A stretch of 64,000 nt of DNA. Origin: Janthinobacterium sp. BJB426. Its GTDB lineage: Bacteria; Pseudomonadota; Gammaproteobacteria; Burkholderiales; Burkholderiaceae_D. Below, one piece after another: positions 13,801 through 23,649 of the stretch. The position numbers and the translations under genes were made by a program. Location: positions 62,001 to 126,000 of the forward strand of contig NZ_PDZL01000016.1 in the NCBI RefSeq assembly GCF_002735705.1, given 5' to 3'. A model generated the notes under the pieces. The model was not told where the DNA came from. It was given only the letters and a program-made list of their open reading frames with translations, and did not search any database. How positions within the stretch are numbered: the stretch's first letter is position 1; the number at the start of each line of letters is the position of its first letter.

Positions 13801-14402
13801 AGTTCGCGCAAGATGTCTTCCACGCGCAGCAAATTCTCGCGCGTGTCCTGCAGGCGGTTTTCCGTCTCGCGGCGGCGTTCCTTGTATTTGGAAACACCTG
13901 CCGCTTCTTCGAGGAAGACGCGCAATTCTTCGGGGCGCGATTCGATGATGCGCGAAATCATGCCCTGGCCGATGATGGCGTAGGCGCGCGGGCCGAGGCC
14001 GGTGCCGAGGAAAATATCCTGGATGTCGCGCCGGCGCACGGGCTGGCCATTGATGTAATAGGTAGAGGTGCCGTCACGCGTCAGTGTACGCTTGACGGCG
14101 ATCTCGGCGTACTGGCCCCATTGGCCGGACGCCTTGCCATCGTTATTGTCGAACACCAGTTCCACGGAAGCGCGCCCGGCTGGTTTGCGGTGGGTGGAGC
14201 CATTGAAAATGACGTCCTGCATCGATTCGCCGCGCAATTCCGACGCTTTCGATTCGCCCAGCACCCAGCGCACGGCATCGATGATGTTCGACTTGCCGCA
14301 GCCATTCGGCCCGACCACGCCCACGAGCTGGCCTGGCACCTGGAAATTGGTGGGATCGACGAAAGACTTAAATCCCGACAACTTGATGGAAGAGAGACGC
14401 AC
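10875..14402 (-). CDS. smc: Chromosome segregation ATPase SMC
   Basis: Core subunit of the condensin-like SMC complex that organises and segregates the chromosome. 1175 aa with a GTG start at 14402. N-terminal Walker A GPNGCGKSNIID (about 31-42), two long coiled-coil arms, a central hinge at about 520-650, and a C-terminal ABC signature LSGGEKALTA followed by Walker B FCLLDEVDAPLDD. Length and order are standard. scpA and scpB are not in the window. First gene of the smc-zipA-ligA-galU-def block. Confidence 0.97.
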
Positions 14403-14445
14403 GTGTTTTAGAGTTCCTGGCCTATGCTGGCGGTTATATTATGGG

Positions 14446-14458
14446 TGAACCCGGTTCA
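14446..14458. promoter_or_regulatory. 13-bp palindrome in the smc upstream region
   Basis: TGAACC-C-GGTTCA, a perfect 6-bp inverted repeat around one base, 44 bp before the smc GTG and next to an AT-rich TAATATAAC stretch on the minus strand that could be a -10 region. Possible operator; no regulator can be named. Confidence 0.3.
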
Positions 14459-14585
14459 TATTCATTTCAGATGCACCATCGCGACGGCTGTCTGGCCATT
14501 CACCGCAAAAAAGTGGTTCATCATACCATTTCCTGATGCTTTTCTGGCCAAAAAACCGCAGCGCCAGGCGCCAGCCTGCCCCGCC

Positions 14586-15221
14586 TCACGGGGCTGGACG
14601 GCCATCCTGCGCCAGTTTCCAGTCTTCACGGGAAAAAACGCGCTCATGGCCAGACAATATCAGGGCCAGTTTTTGCAGCCATTGCTCGGTCGGCATGGGT
14701 TCCGCCTTGAAGCTGAGCACCACCATCAGCACCAGGCTGGCCAGGGCCAGCGCATGGCTGACGGCAAAATTGACGGCGCCGCGGGCATTCCACATGAAAC
14801 CCAGCGCCAGTGCCAGGCCCAGCACGCAGCCGCTGACGGCTTCCGACACGCTGTGCGCATGCACGACCACGCGCGAAATGGCCACCAGCACGGCAAAGGC
14901 CACGCCGACGAGCACGCCTGCATGGCGCCAGCGCGGTGCGGCCCGCTGCAGCAGCACATACATCAGCACGGGAAACACGGCGCCGGCGCGCATGGCGTGG
15001 CCGCTGAAACCCGTAAAATCAAGCGCGCTGCTGCCCACGCCCCAGCTCATGAAAGCCAGCTTCGACAGCACCACGAGGGCCAGGCCGCCGCCGTACCACA
15101 AGCTCCAGCTGAGCACCAGGCGCCACTGGCGCGAGACGAGCAGCCACAGGGCAATCGCCACGCCAGCCGGCCCCATCACGGACATGTCGGCCGCAAAAGA
15201 AATCCCATTCCACCAAGTCAT
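14586..15221 (-). CDS. PAP2-family membrane phosphatase, divergent motifs
   Basis: Probable integral-membrane lipid or pyrophosphate phosphatase. About 211 aa from the ATG at 15221; an in-frame GTG at 15254 would add 11 residues and neither start has a good ribosome binding site. Five to six hydrophobic helices. The PAP2 motifs are recognisable but degenerate: no clear KxxxxxxRP, FSGH where PSGH is usual, and SRVVVHAHSVSE where SRxxxxxHxxxD is expected, so the catalytic His pair is kept but the terminal Asp is Glu. Lies upstream of smc on the same strand, 183 bp away. Substrate unknown. Confidence 0.7.
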   Translation of the reverse strand: MTWWNGISFAADMSVMGPAGVAIALWLLVSRQWRLVLSWSLWYGGGLALVVLSKLAFMSWGVGSSALDFTGFSGHAMRAGAVFPVLMYVLLQRAAPRWRHAGVLVGVAFAVLVAISRVVVHAHSVSEAVSGCVLGLALALGFMWNARGAVNFAVSHALALASLVLMVVLSFKAEPMPTEQWLQKLALILSGHERVFSREDWKLAQDGRPAP

Positions 15222-15367
15222 CGCGCCTGCACTTATTTCATGATCAGCTTGCACTATGCCACGACTCTGCCCTGTTCCGCGCGGCTTTTGCTGTGCTGCA
15301 GCGAAGAATTACATTCGATTACAAAATTTCCATGCAAAACCATCCGCCGGGCATTGCGAGGCAGGCG

Positions 15368-15940
15368 TCAGATATTCGTCAGGCGCTTGCCCTTGGGTGG
15401 CGTAAAGTCGCGGATCGATTCGATCATGCCCACTTCCAGCGCCTGGTCGGCCGTCAGGTGCAGGTCGGAATACGCGTGCACCTGCCATTGCTCTTCCGTC
15501 AGGTTGACGTGGCCACGCAGGATGCGCTCGGTACGCATGTCGTCGGCGCGCAAGCCCTCGACGATGATGCTGAGCGCATCGGGACGCGAGCCGGGCGACG
15601 CTGTCGCATGCGACTTGTGCACCATGAAGCGGGCCGTGTCGCTGGCATGGCGGTGCCGCCCCGACAGAAACAGGGTGACGGCGATGGACGCCACGGCGCC
15701 CGCGTTATAGGTAATGATGTCGAATGGCAACTTGCTGAGGAAGTTGTACAGGCAGATGCCATCGCTGACATAACCGCCGTTGGACTGTATCAAAATGTGC
15801 GCGGTGGTGAGCTTGTCTTCCGTGATGTCGGCCACGGCGTTGAAGACGCGCCGCACCATATCACTATTGACGTCGCCCGAGAGGGTGAAATAACCGTGCT
15901 GCTCGGTGTTGTTTTGCGTCTCGCTTTGTGTAGTGTTCAT
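15368..15940 (-). CDS. ClpP/TepA-like serine protease family protein
   Basis: 190 aa with a ClpP/crotonase fold: a candidate Ser85 (NAGAVASIAVTLFLSG), His108 (MVHKSHA) and Asp159 (YSDLHLTADQALEVGMIESI) align with the ClpP catalytic triad. It differs from canonical ClpP in lacking the N-terminal axial-loop sequence and the usual GQAAS context, and there is no clpX or clpA nearby. It may be an orphan ClpP-like peptidase acting without an AAA+ partner. The ATG at 15940 follows a non-coding leader. Divergent from the glycine cleavage operon. Confidence 0.75.
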   Translation of the reverse strand: MNTTQSETQNNTEQHGYFTLSGDVNSDMVRRVFNAVADITEDKLTTAHILIQSNGGYVSDGICLYNFLSKLPFDIITYNAGAVASIAVTLFLSGRHRHASDTARFMVHKSHATASPGSRPDALSIIVEGLRADDMRTERILRGHVNLTEEQWQVHAYSDLHLTADQALEVGMIESIRDFTPPKGKRLTNI

Positions 15941-16028
15941 GGCAGGCACCCGCAAGAAAGCCAGGATTTCATCATAACGCATTCCCGCGCGGCCGGGCGC
16001 CCTTTTGCACCGCGCCAGCGCCCCTCCC

Positions 16029-16050
16029 AGCCCCGCAAATCGGGGCTTTT
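16029..16050 (+). terminator. Orphan hairpin with T-run upstream of the gcv promoter
   Basis: AGCCCCG, loop CAAAT, CGGGGCT followed by TTT. It reads as a plus-strand intrinsic terminator, yet no plus-strand gene lies upstream (clpP-like is on minus). It may insulate gcvT from antisense transcription or end a small RNA. Confidence 0.45.
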
Positions 16051-16077
16051 GCTGCAATTTGGCAACGTCTTTTCAGA

Positions 16078-16106
16078 TTGACAGAAAGACCCTGCTGGCA
16101 TATATT
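16078..16106 (+). promoter_or_regulatory. Near-consensus sigma-70 promoter of the glycine cleavage operon
   Basis: TTGACA (16078-16083), a 17-bp spacer and TATATT (16101-16106). The -35 is perfect and the -10 has five of six consensus bases. Predicted start at about 16113, immediately before the riboswitch. Confidence 0.8.
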
Positions 16107-16116
16107 CCTCCCACTT

Positions 16117-16325
16117 GATCGGGAGAGGGCAACCCAGCGTTGCCGCCGAAGGGGCACTACCCAAAAACTCTCAGGCAAAAGGACCGATCAGGCGGACTGA
16201 AGTTGTTGCTTTGGCGACATCTTTAGCTCAACTCTGGAGAGCGGCCGCGGCTATTGCCGGCGGCCCACCGAAGGGGCGCGCGGGGCAAGCCCCCGTAATC
16301 TCTCAGGTACAAAGGACAGGGGGGT
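16117..16325 (+). promoter_or_regulatory. Tandem glycine riboswitch controlling gcvT
   Basis: Two consecutive glycine aptamers. Aptamer 1 (about 16117-16189) carries the CCGAAGGGGC and CTCTCAGGCAAAAGGACCGA signatures; aptamer 2 (about 16230-16325) carries CACCGAAGGGGC and CTCTCAGGTACAAAGGACAG. A linker of about 40 nt separates them. This tandem arrangement upstream of gcvT is the established glycine riboswitch layout, usually an ON switch. No terminator T-run follows aptamer 2; the gcvT ribosome binding site (GAGGAA) lies 70 nt later, so control may be at translation initiation. Confidence 0.96.
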
Positions 16326-16403
16326 CAGTGATCACGCTGGAAAGCCGTGTTTGGCTATTCTATGTTTTGTTAACTCCCCTATTACCTTCGTCCCGAGGAA
16401 TCC

Positions 16404-17525
16404 ATGACGCTCAAAGCGACCCCACTCAACAACGCCCACCGTGCCCTCGGCGCCCGCATGGTCGATTTCGGCGGCTGGGACATGCCTGTCAACTACGGCT
16501 CGCAAATCGAAGAACACAACGCCGTGCGCGGCGATGCCGGCATGTTCGACGTGTCCCATATGTGCGTGGTCGATATCGAAGGCCCGAACGTGCGCGCCTT
16601 CCTGCGCGGCTTGCTGGCCAACAACGTTGACAAGCTGCAAGTGTCGGGCAAGGCCCTGTATTCGTGCATGCTCAATGCCGAAGGCACCGTCATCGATGAC
16701 CTGATCGTCTACTTCTTCAATGAAAACTGGTTCCGCCTCGTCGTCAACGCGGGCACGGCGGAAAAAGACGTGGCCTGGATGCAGCAGCAAAATACCGCCA
16801 CCAACAGCGGCCTGACGATTACCGAACGCCGCAATGCCAACGATCCGATGGCCCTCGTCGCTGTACAAGGCCCGAACGCGCGCGCCAAGGTGTGGCAAGT
16901 GCTGCCGGAGACGCAAGCCGCCTCCGAAGCCATCAAACCGTTCAATGTCGTCATCGTCAAGGACACGGCCTTCGGCGAAGTCATGCTGGCGCGCACCGGC
17001 TACACGGGCGAAGACGGCTTTGAAATCGGCGTATCGGCCACCCAGGTGGAAGCCCTGTGGAACGCATTGATCGCCGCCGGCGTCAAGCCGGCCGGCCTGG
17101 GCGCGCGCGACACCCTGCGCCTGGAAGCGGGCATGAATCTGTACGGCCAGGACATGGATGAAACCGTCAACCCGCTCGACGCAGGCCTGGCGTGGACCAT
17201 CGACCTCGTCAGCGAGCGCGACTTCATCGGCAAGGCAGCCCTGCTGGCCAAGGGCCAGAACGCGCAATTCGTGGGCCTGATCCTGCGCGAAAAAGGCGGC
17301 GTGCTGCGCGCCCACCAGAAAGTCGTCATCGCCGGCAATGACGCCACGGGCGAAATCACCAGCGGCACCTTCAGCCCGACCATGCAGGAAGCGATTGCCC
17401 TGGCGCGCGTGCCCAACGGCGTAGCGGTAGGCGACACCGTGCACGTGGAAATCCGCGGCAAGCAGCTGGCCGCTTCTGTTGTCAAGCTGCCTTTCGTGCG
17501 TAACGGTAAAATCCTGGCTGCGTAA
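16404..17525 (+). CDS. gcvT: Glycine cleavage system T protein (aminomethyltransferase)
   Basis: Transfers the methylene group from aminomethyl-lipoyl GcvH to tetrahydrofolate, releasing ammonia. 373 aa, normal length. The N-terminus [37 protein letters not shown] and the [12 protein letters not shown] block are typical of GCV_T, with the C-terminal barrel ([22 protein letters not shown]) following. ATG at 16404 with GAGGAA 7 bp upstream. First gene of gcvTHP, under the glycine riboswitch. Confidence 0.97.
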   Translation: MTLKATPLNNAHRALGARMVDFGGWDMPVNYGSQIEEHNAVRGDAGMFDVSHMCVVDIEGPNVRAFLRGLLANNVDKLQVSGKALYSCMLNAEGTVIDDLIVYFFNENWFRLVVNAGTAEKDVAWMQQQNTATNSGLTITERRNANDPMALVAVQGPNARAKVWQVLPETQAASEAIKPFNVVIVKDTAFGEVMLARTGYTGEDGFEIGVSATQVEALWNALIAAGVKPAGLGARDTLRLEAGMNLYGQDMDETVNPLDAGLAWTIDLVSERDFIGKAALLAKGQNAQFVGLILREKGGVLRAHQKVVIAGNDATGEITSGTFSPTMQEAIALARVPNGVAVGDTVHVEIRGKQLAASVVKLPFVRNGKILAA

Positions 17526-17595
17526 GCGTTTTAGAGCCGCCCGCAAGACCGAATAAACATAATCAATAACGAACACTTACCATCTGGAGCCACAC

Positions 17596-17976
17596 ATGAA
17601 CATTCCTGCAGACCTGAAGTACACCGCTTCCCACGAATGGGTACGCCTTGAAGGCGACGGCACGATCACCGTCGGCATCACCGAGTACGCGCAGGACGCC
17701 CTGGGCGACATCGTCTTCGTCGAACTGCCAACCGTGGGCAATACCTACGGCGCCGGCGACGACGCCGCCGTGGTGGAGTCGGTCAAGGCAGCGAGCGACA
17801 TCTACGCACCGATCGCCGGCGAAGTCGTGGCCGTCAACGACGACGTCGTCAACTCGCCTGAGTCGATCAACGCCGACGCCTACGCCAACTGGCTGTTCAA
17901 GATCAAGCCAGCCGACGTGTCGGCCCTGGACGGCTTGCTCGACGCTGCCGCCTATGGCGCCACCACCAGCGCGTAA
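17596..17976 (+). CDS. gcvH: Glycine cleavage system H protein
   Basis: Lipoyl carrier that shuttles the aminomethyl group between GcvP, GcvT and the L protein. 126 aa. The lipoylated lysine is Lys64 in [22 protein letters not shown] at 17596 with TGGAGC upstream, 70 bp after gcvT. A strong hairpin with a T-rich tail follows the stop codon. Confidence 0.97.
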   Translation: MNIPADLKYTASHEWVRLEGDGTITVGITEYAQDALGDIVFVELPTVGNTYGAGDDAAVVESVKAASDIYAPIAGEVVAVNDDVVNSPESINADAYANWLFKIKPADVSALDGLLDAAAYGATTSA

Positions 17977-17990
17977 TCGCGTTTGACTCA

Positions 17991-18013
17991 CGGGCCGCAA
18001 TCGCGGCCCGTTT
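17991..18013 (+). terminator. Hairpin between gcvH and gcvP
   Basis: 8-bp perfect stem CGGGCCGC / GCGGCCCG with a 4-nt loop AATC, followed by TTTGCATTTAATTTTG. It looks like an intrinsic terminator inside the operon and could lower gcvP relative to gcvT and gcvH. Confidence 0.65.
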
Positions 18014-18094
18014 GCATTTAATTTTGTAGCTATGCCCCGGCGCTGCGCCCGCGCGCCGCATCCCGGTTTTTCAGTCTTTTTTGGCCTCTATATC

Positions 18095-21001
<2,907 letters not shown>

Positions 21002-21008
21002 ACGCCAT

Positions 21009-21028
21009 TTGCCCGGCTAGCCGGGCAA
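21009..21028. repeat. 20-bp perfect palindrome after gcvP
   Basis: TTGCCCGGCT joined directly to AGCCGGGCAA, seven bases after the gcvP stop codon. No T-run. It may act with the terminator just downstream. Confidence 0.5.
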
Positions 21029-21040
21029 GAGGAAAACAGA

Positions 21041-21070
21041 ACGGCAGGCCGCAGGGTCTGCCGTTTTTTT
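21041..21070 (+). terminator. Intrinsic terminator of the gcv operon
   Basis: 7-bp stem ACGGCAG / CTGCCGT with a 10-nt loop and a run of seven T. Confidence 0.88.
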
Positions 21071-21080
21071 ATGCGCCGCC

Positions 21081-21239
21081 CTACAACGCCAGCAAGGCCG
21101 CGCCCGGCAAGCCCAGCACGGTGCCCAGTATCGTCAGCAACATGACATCGCGCCGTTCGCAGCGGGCGCGGTGCGAGCTCCAGGCGGCAAATAGCAGCGC
21201 GACAGCCACGCCGCTGAGCGCAATTCCCACTTCCGTCAT
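21081..21239 (-). CDS. Small two-helix membrane protein, 52 aa (hypothetical)
   Basis: A short ORF opening MTEVGIALSGVAVALLFAAW and ending TILGTVLGLPGAALLAL, with two hydrophobic segments (about 5-19 and 35-51) separated by a charged, Arg-rich loop. The start codon at 21237-21239 has GGGGGAG seven bases upstream, a strong ribosome binding site. A 23-codon in-frame ATG chain (from 21307) ends in a TGA that overlaps this start as ATGA, so translation could be coupled. Divergent from the Bcr/CflA-type exporter. No function can be assigned. Confidence 0.5.
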   Translation of the reverse strand: MTEVGIALSGVAVALLFAAWSSHRARCERRDVMLLTILGTVLGLPGAALLAL

Positions 21240-21322
21240 GCCGTCTCCCCCATCGGCGGCAACGCGCCCGTCATTGTTTCTTCTTTCATCGGTCTCATCC
21301 TTTTCATTGATTGAACAAGCTA

Positions 21323-21334
21323 CCTACCGGTAGG
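21323..21334. promoter_or_regulatory. Palindromic operator before the exporter-tetR pair
   Basis: CCTACCGGTAGG, a perfect 12-bp palindrome, extended less perfectly by CTA/CAG on the flanks, 70 bp before the exporter start. A possible -10 (TACAAT, 21344-21349) lies just downstream. It is the natural candidate site for the TetR-family protein encoded behind the exporter. Confidence 0.6.
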
Positions 21335-21403
21335 CAGTAAGTGTACAATAAAAAACACAGCGGCGTCCATGCCCCGTTTTTTTGACGTCACGAAGGAAGC
21401 GCA

Positions 21404-22621
21404 ATGCAGCAGCAAACCACTCTCCCCGCCGCCAGTCTCGGGCTGGCGGCTTCCCTGGCCCTGGTGGCCGTGCTCGGTCCGGCCGGCATCGACATGTACC
21501 TTGCCTCGATGCCGGCCATGGCGCGCGAGCTGCATACCTCGTATGCGAATGTGCAGTTGAGCCTGACCGTTTTCCTGCTGGCCCTGGGCGGCGGACAATT
21601 GCTGTGCGGGCCGCTCACCGACATGCTGGGCCGGCGCCGTCCGCTGCTGGCCGGCATCGCCGTGTACATTCTTGCCGCCGTGTGGGCGTCGCAGGCGGAT
21701 CACCTGAGCACCCTGCTGCTGGCGCGCTTGCTGCAAGGCCTGGGCGCGGCGCTGACCCTGGTCGTGGTGATGAGCATGGTGCGCGACGTGGCCGATGGCG
21801 TCAAAGCGGCGCAGCTGTTTGCCCTCCTGATGACCATTGTCGGCCTGGCGCCCGTGCTGGCGCCCGCCGTGGGCGGCTTGCTCGACGCCCATTACGGCTG
21901 GCGCGCCGTGATGCTGGCTCTGGCCGCGCTGGGTGTCTTGACCCTGCTCAATAGCGCGCTGTTCCTGCCCGAAACCCTGCCAGCGGCCCGGCGCGTCGCG
22001 CCGCGCGGCATGCACCGCACGTATGCGCGCATCGCGCTGGAGCGCGCCTTCCTGCTGCCCGCGCTGGCCCTGTCGGCCACTTTCTTCTTCCTGTTTGCGT
22101 ATATCGGCGGGGCGTCGCTCGTGTACCAGCGCGATTTCGGCCTGTCCGCCGGCAACTTCGGCCTCGTCTTCGGCGCCACCGGCGTGGCCGTGCTGCTAGG
22201 TGCGATGGCCAGCGGCCGTCTGGTGGAAAAGCACGGCGTGGCGCGCCTGAGCGTGGCGGGCAGCGTGGCCATGCTGGGCGGCGCGGCATTGGCCCTGCTC
22301 GGCGCGTGGGCGGGAGGGGGAATAACGGCCGTCGTGCCGGGCATGTTCGTGGCCCTGTTTGGCCTGGGCATCGCGGAAGCGGCGCTGATGGCCATGGCCA
22401 TGGGTTCGCAGCAGCGCGCGCTCGGCTCCACGGCCGCCCTGCTGGGCGCCATCCAGATGACCTTGTCGTCCCTGGCCACGCCGCTGGCGGCCAGCCTGTC
22501 CGAATGGGGGCCATTGCCCTGGCTGCTGTTCTTGACCGTGGCCGGCCTGCTGGTATCATGGCTGACCCTGGCCACTGCGCGCGTCCATCCGGTCCATGCC
22601 AGCAGCCTGGGAGCGCACTGA
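21404..22621 (+). CDS. MFS multidrug exporter, Bcr/CflA family
   Basis: Proton-driven drug efflux. 405 aa, about 12 hydrophobic helices. The N-terminal GPAGIDMYLASMPAMARELH resembles the Bcr/CflA signature (D-MYLP-LP), and the loop 2-3 motif GPLTDMLGRRRPLL fits the MFS antiporter motif A (G-D-GRR). ATG at 21404. A TetR-family gene begins 22 bp after the stop, and a palindromic operator lies upstream, so this is likely a self-regulated efflux operon. Substrates unknown. Confidence 0.88.
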   Translation: MQQQTTLPAASLGLAASLALVAVLGPAGIDMYLASMPAMARELHTSYANVQLSLTVFLLALGGGQLLCGPLTDMLGRRRPLLAGIAVYILAAVWASQADHLSTLLLARLLQGLGAALTLVVVMSMVRDVADGVKAAQLFALLMTIVGLAPVLAPAVGGLLDAHYGWRAVMLALAALGVLTLLNSALFLPETLPAARRVAPRGMHRTYARIALERAFLLPALALSATFFFLFAYIGGASLVYQRDFGLSAGNFGLVFGATGVAVLLGAMASGRLVEKHGVARLSVAGSVAMLGGAALALLGAWAGGGITAVVPGMFVALFGLGIAEAALMAMAMGSQQRALGSTAALLGAIQMTLSSLATPLAASLSEWGPLPWLLFLTVAGLLVSWLTLATARVHPVHASSLGAH

Positions 22622-22643
22622 CGCCTCACCCACTCTCACCCCC

Positions 22644-23255
22644 ATGATGAAAAAACGCTCGGCTTCGGCCGATAACATCTGTGCCGTCGCTGTCGTCCAC
22701 TTTTCGGAACACGGCTACGACGCTTCGTCCCTCAGCGACATCGCCGCGCAGGCGGGCATGCGCAAGGCTTCGCTGTATTCGCACTTCGCCGGCAAGGACG
22801 CCCTGTTTCTGGACGTGTTTGCCGACGCCCTTGCCGAAGAGCAAGCCTTCATGGATGCCTGCTTCGCCGACGAAGCGGCGCTGGCGGCGCCCGGCGGCCA
22901 GCAAGCTGGCGCCCTGTACTGCGACCGCATGGCGCAGCGCTATGCCGATTCGGCCCATTTGCGCTTCTTGCTGCGCACGGCGTATTTACCGCCCGCGCCC
23001 CTGCGCGTGGAAGTCGGCACGGGCTACGAAGCCTTGCTGGCGCAGCTGCAGCGGCTTTACGTGGCCAGCCTGGGCCGGCTGGCGCCCGCCCTGCCACCGC
23101 AGCGCGTCGAGCTGTATGCGCAAGCTTACCTGGGCATCGTCGACAGCCTGCACGTGGAACTGATCTACGCGGGCGGCGCCGCGCTGCAGCAGCGCCACGC
23201 AGCCCTGTGGCATATCCTGTCCGATTCGCTGGCGCTGGCGGCGCAACACGGCTGA
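22644..23255 (+). CDS. TetR/AcrR-family transcriptional regulator
   Basis: 203 aa. The N-terminal helix-turn-helix is typical of TetR: FSEHGYDASSLSDIAAQAGMRKASLYSHFAGKDALF, about residues 17-53. The rest is an alpha-helical ligand-binding domain. Start taken at the ATG at 22644 (a second ATG follows at once). Same strand and 22 bp from the exporter, so it probably controls that operon from the palindrome at 21323-21334. Confidence 0.88.
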   Translation: MMKKRSASADNICAVAVVHFSEHGYDASSLSDIAAQAGMRKASLYSHFAGKDALFLDVFADALAEEQAFMDACFADEAALAAPGGQQAGALYCDRMAQRYADSAHLRFLLRTAYLPPAPLRVEVGTGYEALLAQLQRLYVASLGRLAPALPPQRVELYAQAYLGIVDSLHVELIYAGGAALQQRHAALWHILSDSLALAAQHG

Positions 23256-23308
23256 GCATGCGGCTAGCAACAGCCACATTACACTTTAGAAACCTAAGAT
23301 TTCTTCAG

Positions 23309-23337
23309 TTGACACCTGGTCAGCCCATCCATAAGAT
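23309..23337 (+). promoter_or_regulatory. Sigma-70 promoter for the mgtA leader
   Basis: TTGACA (23309-23314), a 17-bp spacer and TAAGAT (23332-23337). Predicted start near 23344, giving an untranslated leader of about 306 nt before the mgtA ATG. Confidence 0.7.
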
Positions 23338-23343
23338 GCCCTC

Positions 23344-23649
23344 ATTATTCATTTACGGAGTCCCACGTGGGTACTTGTTCTAGTGACAGTAGCCGATCTT
23401 GTATCGGTGATTGCCTCGGCAGCTAAACAGCAAGCAACGCGGAACTCTCTTTCCTCCGTGCCTTGCTGAGCAAGGTGCGGTGTCTCGCGCGGCCAGTCCG
23501 GCTGCGCGCCTCCCCCCTCTTTCCGATCGCGACCGGCTACTGACCCGGATTGCCCGCCAGCGCCATGCTTCGTCATGCCGCGTTGGCGGCGCGCAAGTCT
23601 TGCCTGCGGCTGCGCCGCCCGTCAACACCTCGTCGTGAAAGGAAGAGCC
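23344..23649 (+). promoter_or_regulatory. Long structured 5' leader of mgtA, candidate cis-regulatory RNA
   Basis: About 306 nt with no convincing ORF. Perfect or near-perfect hairpins: CCCACGTGGG (23362-23371); CCGAT/ATCGG (23393-23407); CCTTGC-TGA-GCAAGG extended by CCG/CGG (23456-23480); a 9-bp stem at 23486-23508; a roughly 14-bp bulged stem at 23554-23589; and GGCGGCGC/GCGCCGCC (23585-23619). The last two share bases 23585-23589 and cannot form together. Leaders of Mg2+ transporter genes are known sensors (mgtA leader, M-box, yybP-ykoY), but I do not recognise any of those consensus sequences here. Confidence 0.6.

Noticed and set aside
23336-23383. A 15-aa leader peptide (MPSLFIYGVPRGYLF) before mgtA, similar in idea to MgtL
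   Set aside because: Its ATG overlaps the predicted -10 box, so it would not be in the transcript. It should be revisited if the true start is further upstream.
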